Part shown: positions 5,584 through 8,017 of the stretch, piece after piece
How positions within the stretch are numbered: position 1 is the stretch's first letter
How the letters are laid out: each line of letters begins with the position of its first letter
NCBI GenBank assembly: GCA_031272745.1
Contig: JAISTF010000166.1
Span: 1-8,017, forward strand
Length of the DNA: 8,017 nt
Source of the DNA: Eubacteriales Family XIII. Incertae Sedis bacterium
GTDB lineage: Bacteria; Bacillota; Clostridia; Peptostreptococcales; Anaerovoracaceae
Direction of reading: 5' to 3'
Made by a program: the position numbers and the translations under genes
Notes under the pieces: generated by a model
The model's database searches: none
What the model was told of the DNA's origin: nothing
What the model saw: only the letters and a program-made list of their open reading frames with translations

Positions 5584-5679
5584 CTTGCGTCCGTGCTCAC
5601 GCACTGCCTTCCGGATGAACTCCAAGATAGCTACCACAAGCAAGCCCGCGCTCATCCAGTCAGCGAAAGAAACTTTCAC
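5557..5679 (-). CDS. Small hydrophobic peptide, putative type I toxin (holin-like)
   Basis: A 40-residue peptide: MKVSFADWMSAGLLVVAILE, then a basic half, FIRKAVREHGRKKKRRPPDW. The first half holds one short membrane segment (about residues 9-22); the second is strongly positive. The start is GTG at 5677-5679 with AAGGAGG (5688-5694) at 8-nt spacing, a very good ribosome site. That site, in an otherwise empty gap, is the main reason to believe the gene. Size, single membrane helix and charged tail match Fst/TxpA/BsrG-like and holin-like type I toxins, which disrupt the membrane when translated. The plus-strand small RNA covers its 3' end. It is divergent from the CobW-type gene. No clear minus-strand promoter was found. 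Toxicity is inference, not shown by sequence alone. Confidence 0.75.
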   Translation of the reverse strand: MKVSFADWMSAGLLVVAILEFIRKAVREHGRKKKRRPPDW

Positions 5680-5750
5680 GCGCACCACCTCCTTCTGTCG
5701 ACAAATAGAGAAATGCATGCCGCAAATTTATGAAGCGGAGCCGGGGAGTG

Positions 5751-5759
5751 TGCTATACT
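5751..5759 (+). promoter_or_regulatory. Extended -10 promoter giving a near-leaderless CobW-type mRNA
   Basis: TGCTATACT (TG, one base, TATACT at 5754-5759) ends only 7 bp before the ATG at 5767. The RNA start would fall on or next to the first codon. No good -35 is seen; TGAAGC lies at 5731-5736. No Shine-Dalgarno lies between the -10 and the ATG. Confidence 0.55.
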
Positions 5760-5766
5760 GGGTTGC

Positions 5767-6387
5767 ATGGAGATGATCATTGTCAGCGGTTTTCTCGGGG
5801 CAGGAAAAACCAGCGTCATCCTTTCGCTGGCGCACTACTTGGCGCGTGGCGCGGGGGACGCCGATCCGAAAAGGACAGGGCCGCGCGTCGCCTTGGTCGA
5901 AAACGAAATCGGGGACGTGGCCTACGACGAGTCCCTGCTTGCGCAATCGGGTTTTTATGTAAAGAATATGCTGTCGGGTTGCATATGCTGCACACTTAAC
6001 GCAGACCTCATTACGACACTTCGGGACATCGCCGAGCGCATTGGGCCGGCCTATGTGGTGTTTGAGCCCACGGGGTTGGCGTTTCCGGGGCGCATCGTCG
6101 CGTCCGTCCGCGAATTTGTCGGCGCGTTGAATTCCGCCAGAATCATAGCCGTCTTGGATGTCGAGCGGTTTGATGCGTTGCTGAAGGTCTCGCCGCAATT
6201 GGTTTCCGCGCAGTTGGCCGACGCAGACGCCATATTGATCAACAAGGCAGATATGGCTTCGGCAGATGCGTTGCGTGACATCGCGTCCATGGTTAAGTCA
6301 ATCAACGCGAGGGCGATCTGCTTCGAGACGGTCGCAACAGATGGAATCCCGGACGCAGTGTGGGAGGAGATCTTTCAAGATGCATAA
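5767..6387 (+). CDS. CobW/P47K-family GTPase, G domain only
   Basis: A 206-residue G3E GTPase of the CobW/COG0523 group, which deliver metals (Zn, Co and others) to client proteins. Seen in order: Walker A GFLGAGKTS at 8-16, ENEIGDVAYDE at 45-55 (switch region), the family's metal-binding GCICC at 71-75, EPTG at 100-103 and the guanine-specificity motif NKAD at 159-162. Most CobW proteins are 300-400 aa with a His-rich linker and a C-terminal CobW_C domain. This one stops after the G domain, and a His-rich protein follows as a separate overlapping gene, so the usual two-part protein may be split. There is no Shine-Dalgarno; a -10 just upstream implies a leaderless mRNA (ATG 5767, or ATG 5773 two codons later). 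A downstream URO-D-type gene suggests service to a corrinoid or zinc methyltransferase. Confidence 0.88.
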   Translation: MEMIIVSGFLGAGKTSVILSLAHYLARGAGDADPKRTGPRVALVENEIGDVAYDESLLAQSGFYVKNMLSGCICCTLNADLITTLRDIAERIGPAYVVFEPTGLAFPGRIVASVREFVGALNSARIIAVLDVERFDALLKVSPQLVSAQLADADAILINKADMASADALRDIASMVKSINARAICFETVATDGIPDAVWEEIFQDA

Positions 6388-6808
6388 GCATGACCACGAT
6401 CACGACCATGCGCAAGCAGGGCTCTACGCGGAAGACGGCGTCATCCCCGCCGTGTATTCCGAAACGCGACGGAGTTCGTTCGCCCCGGCGACCACCGGCG
6501 CGGCGCTCGCGGGCAGATTGGCGGACGTCATCGATGACGTAGCGGCTTTCATTCAAGAACGCGGCGGCTTCATCGGGCACATCAAGCTTCATGCACGAGA
6601 CCTTGCCGTAGACAGTGAAGCGGCACTATGGCTTTCCTCTACGGGCCGAAACGTTTCGTGCCGTGCTTGCGGAGGCTGGAACGAGCGCGAAGTTTCCGAA
6701 GCAGAGATCGGCTTCACGGCCATCGCGCTCGCCGTCGAGGAGACGGAGCTTGCTTCGTTTGCGCACAGGTTTGTTTTCGGGGATGCCGATGCGGAGGCAC
6801 ATTCATGA
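6380..6808 (+). CDS. His-rich CxxC protein, putative partner of the CobW-type GTPase
   Basis: A 142-residue soluble protein I cannot assign to a named family with confidence. It opens with MHKHDHDHDH, five histidines in the first ten residues, a typical Zn/Co/Ni-binding tail like the linkers of CobW and HypB proteins. The middle holds ADVIDDVAAFIQERGGFIGHIKLHARD (49-74), then LWLSSTGRNVSCRACGGW with a C-x2-C pair (Cys94, Cys97), and EAEIGFTAIALAVEETELASFAH near the end. GHIK and LWLSSTG faintly recall the CobW_C region, so it may be a diverged detached C-terminal half, or a separate metal carrier. The start is set by GGGAGGAG at 6362-6369, 10 nt upstream. Its ATG overlaps the GTPase stop by 8 nt and its stop overlaps the next ATG, so the three genes are probably translated together. 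Confidence 0.82.
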   Translation: MHKHDHDHDHAQAGLYAEDGVIPAVYSETRRSSFAPATTGAALAGRLADVIDDVAAFIQERGGFIGHIKLHARDLAVDSEAALWLSSTGRNVSCRACGGWNEREVSEAEIGFTAIALAVEETELASFAHRFVFGDADAEAHS

Positions 6809-7686
6809 CCATCACACAGATTCAATATTTCACGACGCTTGCGCGGTATCTGAACTTCACGAAGGCATCAGAGAAAATGTACATCACGCAGTCTGCGCTC
6901 AGCCGCCAGATCGCCGCGATCGAAAAGGAACTCAACATGCAGCTTTTCGTGCGGACGCACCACTCCGTGCGGCTCACCCCCGCGGGACAGTCTCTGTATG
7001 AGCGGCTGAAAAACGTTTACAACGAATACAAAAACGCGCTTTCGGACGCGCGCGCGATCAACGAGGGATACAACCAGAAAATCAATATCGGCTTGCTCGA
7101 TGGTTGCCGTGTCGGTGACTTTCTGGCACCTGCCCTGAAGACTTTTTCCGAAAAGCACCAGAACGTGAGCTTCCAGCTCTTCTGGCACAGTTTCAACGGT
7201 CTTGTCGAGGGGCTGTACGACGGCACTCTCGACCTCGCTATTACGCTGTATTTTGACGTAAAAGACAAGGACAACATTTCCTGCCGTGTGTTGGAAAAGT
7301 CACGAGATCATCTCGTCGTGAGCAGCCATCATCCTTTGGCGGGCGAGACCAGCATCTGCCTCGCTGACATCAAGGAAGATCCTTTCATCATTGTGGATAC
7401 GGACGATTCCCTCATCTCCGGAGAGCTCATCATCGCGGATTGCAAGCGACAGGGCTTTTACCCGAAGGTGATGTATTCCCCGTCCATCCATACCAGTATG
7501 CTGTGGATACAAGCCGGCCTCGGCGTCGGCATCTTAGATACGCGCAACATCCTCTACGAGACATCCGTCGTGAAATTCCTTGACATTGAGCCGCTCAGCG
7601 ATCCGAGCTTGACACTCGCGTGGCTGCGCAGCAATGAAGATCCCGTCACCGCGGAGTTCGCGGACATGCTCGTCATTCCGCATTAG
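6805..7686 (+). CDS. LysR-family transcriptional regulator
   Basis: A 293-residue regulator of normal LTTR length. Residues 1-60 form the winged helix-turn-helix: ITQIQYFTTLARYLNFTKAS, MYITQSALSRQIAAIEKELN, LFVRTHHSVRLTPAGQ. From about 91 onward is the periplasmic-binding-protein-like effector domain (INIGLLDGCRVGDFLAPALK; DLAITLYFDVKD; ILDTRNILYE). The ligand is unknown. The start has GGAGG at 6793-6797, 7 nt upstream; the ORF remains open far upstream into the previous gene, but only this start has a ribosome site and begins at the conserved helix. LTTRs are usually divergent from their target; this one is the third gene of an apparent operon and points at the URO-D-type gene. Likely targets are its own operon and that gene, possibly through the inverted repeats at 7686-7720 and 7775-7790. 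Confidence 0.92.
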   Translation: MTITQIQYFTTLARYLNFTKASEKMYITQSALSRQIAAIEKELNMQLFVRTHHSVRLTPAGQSLYERLKNVYNEYKNALSDARAINEGYNQKINIGLLDGCRVGDFLAPALKTFSEKHQNVSFQLFWHSFNGLVEGLYDGTLDLAITLYFDVKDKDNISCRVLEKSRDHLVVSSHHPLAGETSICLADIKEDPFIIVDTDDSLISGELIIADCKRQGFYPKVMYSPSIHTSMLWIQAGLGVGILDTRNILYETSVVKFLDIEPLSDPSLTLAWLRSNEDPVTAEFADMLVIPH

Positions 7687-7720
7687 AATAGCATTATTTG
7701 ATTCCCGAATAACTCTATTC
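7686..7720. repeat. AT-rich imperfect inverted repeat at the lysR 3' end
   Basis: The left arm GAATAGCATTATT (7686-7698) pairs with AATAACTCTATTC (7708-7720) at 11 of 13 positions, with a 9-nt loop. The first base is the last base of the lysR stop codon. No T-run follows, so it is a poor intrinsic terminator. It may be an RNA-stabilising stem or an operator. Confidence 0.5.
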
Positions 7721-7774
7721 TCTTGCCGCATAAGCACAGCCGGTTTTTGCATTTCCATGCGCTTTTTCTTTTCG

Positions 7775-7790
7775 ATAGTATCCATACTAT
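7775..7790. promoter_or_regulatory. Perfect 16-bp palindrome upstream of the URO-D-type gene, candidate operator
   Basis: ATAGTAT (7775-7781), CC, ATACTAT (7784-7790) is a perfect 7-bp dyad 18 bp before the ATG at 7809. The right arm doubles as a plausible -10 (TACTAT, 7785-7790); no convincing -35 is seen, as expected if an activator is needed. AT-rich dyads of this size suit LysR-type regulators, though the T-to-A spacing here is 12 rather than the usual 11 bases. Confidence 0.55.
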
Positions 7791-7808
7791 GTTGAGAAAG
7801 GAGCGGGA

Positions 7809-8017
7809 ATGAACAACGAACGATACGAGGAGAATCTTGCGCGGTTCCGGCGGGCCGTGGCGCTCGAACCGACGGACCGCGTTCCGTATGTTCCGGTCGG
7901 GAATGCGTATTACGCGAAGTCGGAAGGCGTGCCGCTGAAGGATTATATTTCGGATTTTGCGCTCGCGACGGACACAAATCTGAAGTCCGCAGCATCGGTC
8001 GGCGGATGGGACGCCAC
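7809..8017 (+). CDS. URO-D-fold protein, probably corrinoid-linked methyltransferase (partial, 5' end only)
   Basis: The first 69 residues of a protein cut by the right edge. It starts MNNERYEENLARFRRAVALE, followed by PTDRVPYVPVGNAYYAKSEG and then DYISDFALATDTNLKSAASVGGWDA. The R-x5-A-L-E-x-T-D-R-V-P-x-x-P block is the usual N-terminus of uroporphyrinogen decarboxylase-superfamily methyltransferases (MtaA/MtbA-like, which move methyl groups between a corrinoid protein and a thiol or tetrahydrofolate). No other heme genes are nearby, and the CobW-type neighbour favours methyl transfer over heme synthesis. AAAGGAG at 7797-7803, 5 nt before the ATG, sets the start. The catalytic zinc ligands would lie beyond the window, so substrate and activity cannot be judged. 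Confidence 0.75.
   Translation, partial: MNNERYEENLARFRRAVALEPTDRVPYVPVGNAYYAKSEGVPLKDYISDFALATDTNLKSAASVGGWDA

Noticed and set aside
5477..5776. 99-aa plus-strand frame beginning MDSWYTMDARGF
   Set aside because: It spans the small RNA, its terminator and the toxin ribosome site, and has no Shine-Dalgarno. Its apparent start is a TTG between the -35 and -10 elements.
7747..7773. Small GCAT-TTCC-ATGC hairpin followed by a T-rich tract, possible lysR terminator
   Set aside because: Only a 4-bp stem with few GC pairs and an interrupted T-run; too weak to call.
1..8017. tRNA, rRNA, CRISPR arrays, transposase genes or phage attachment sites
   Set aside because: I looked for cloverleaf-like segments, evenly spaced repeats, transposase motifs and flanking direct repeats and saw none I could support.

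Overview
The window is GC-rich, tightly packed bacterial chromosome. Strong Shine-Dalgarno sites, an Asp23/Gls24-type protein, a Bacillota-like acyl carrier protein, a small 2[4Fe-4S] ferredoxin and a corrinoid-methyltransferase-like cassette suggest an anaerobic, GC-rich member of the Bacillota (Clostridia or Negativicutes). This is inference from protein families; no rRNA or other taxonomic marker is present.

Layout. (a) 1-1162: a CvpA-family membrane protein gene (minus strand, cut by the left edge) is divergent from acpP. acpP converges on a ferredoxin gene, and the two share a perfect hairpin terminator. (b) 1163-5449: a plus-strand run of housekeeping genes: a P-loop/Asp23-Gls24 fusion protein, an OGG1-type 8-oxoguanine glycosylase, tadA, a signal-peptide/Ig-like/one-TM protein with a Lys/Ala-rich tail, and ispE. 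Stops and starts mostly overlap or abut. ispE carries two in-frame copies, in opposite orientation, of the same 26-bp hairpin repeat, in apparently expendable positions. (c) 5450-5766: this looks like an intergenic gap but contains a probable type I toxin-antitoxin locus. A 40-aa hydrophobic/basic peptide with a strong Shine-Dalgarno lies on the minus strand. A promoter-hairpin-terminator small RNA on the plus strand is complementary to the 3' end of its message. (d) 5767-8017: a cassette of a short CobW-type GTPase, a His-rich CxxC protein, a LysR-type regulator and the start of a URO-D-fold protein, probably a corrinoid-linked methyltransferase. The first three genes overlap; the fourth follows a 122-bp gap with two inverted repeats that are candidate operators.

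How the parts work together: regions a and b serve envelope, lipid, isoprenoid, redox and nucleic-acid maintenance. Region d looks like a regulated metal/corrinoid catabolic module: metal delivery by the GTPase and His-rich protein, control by the LysR protein, methyl transfer by the URO-D protein. The least described parts are the antisense toxin locus, the repeats inside ispE, the split CobW arrangement and two possible leaderless or near-leaderless starts (tadA and the GTPase gene).
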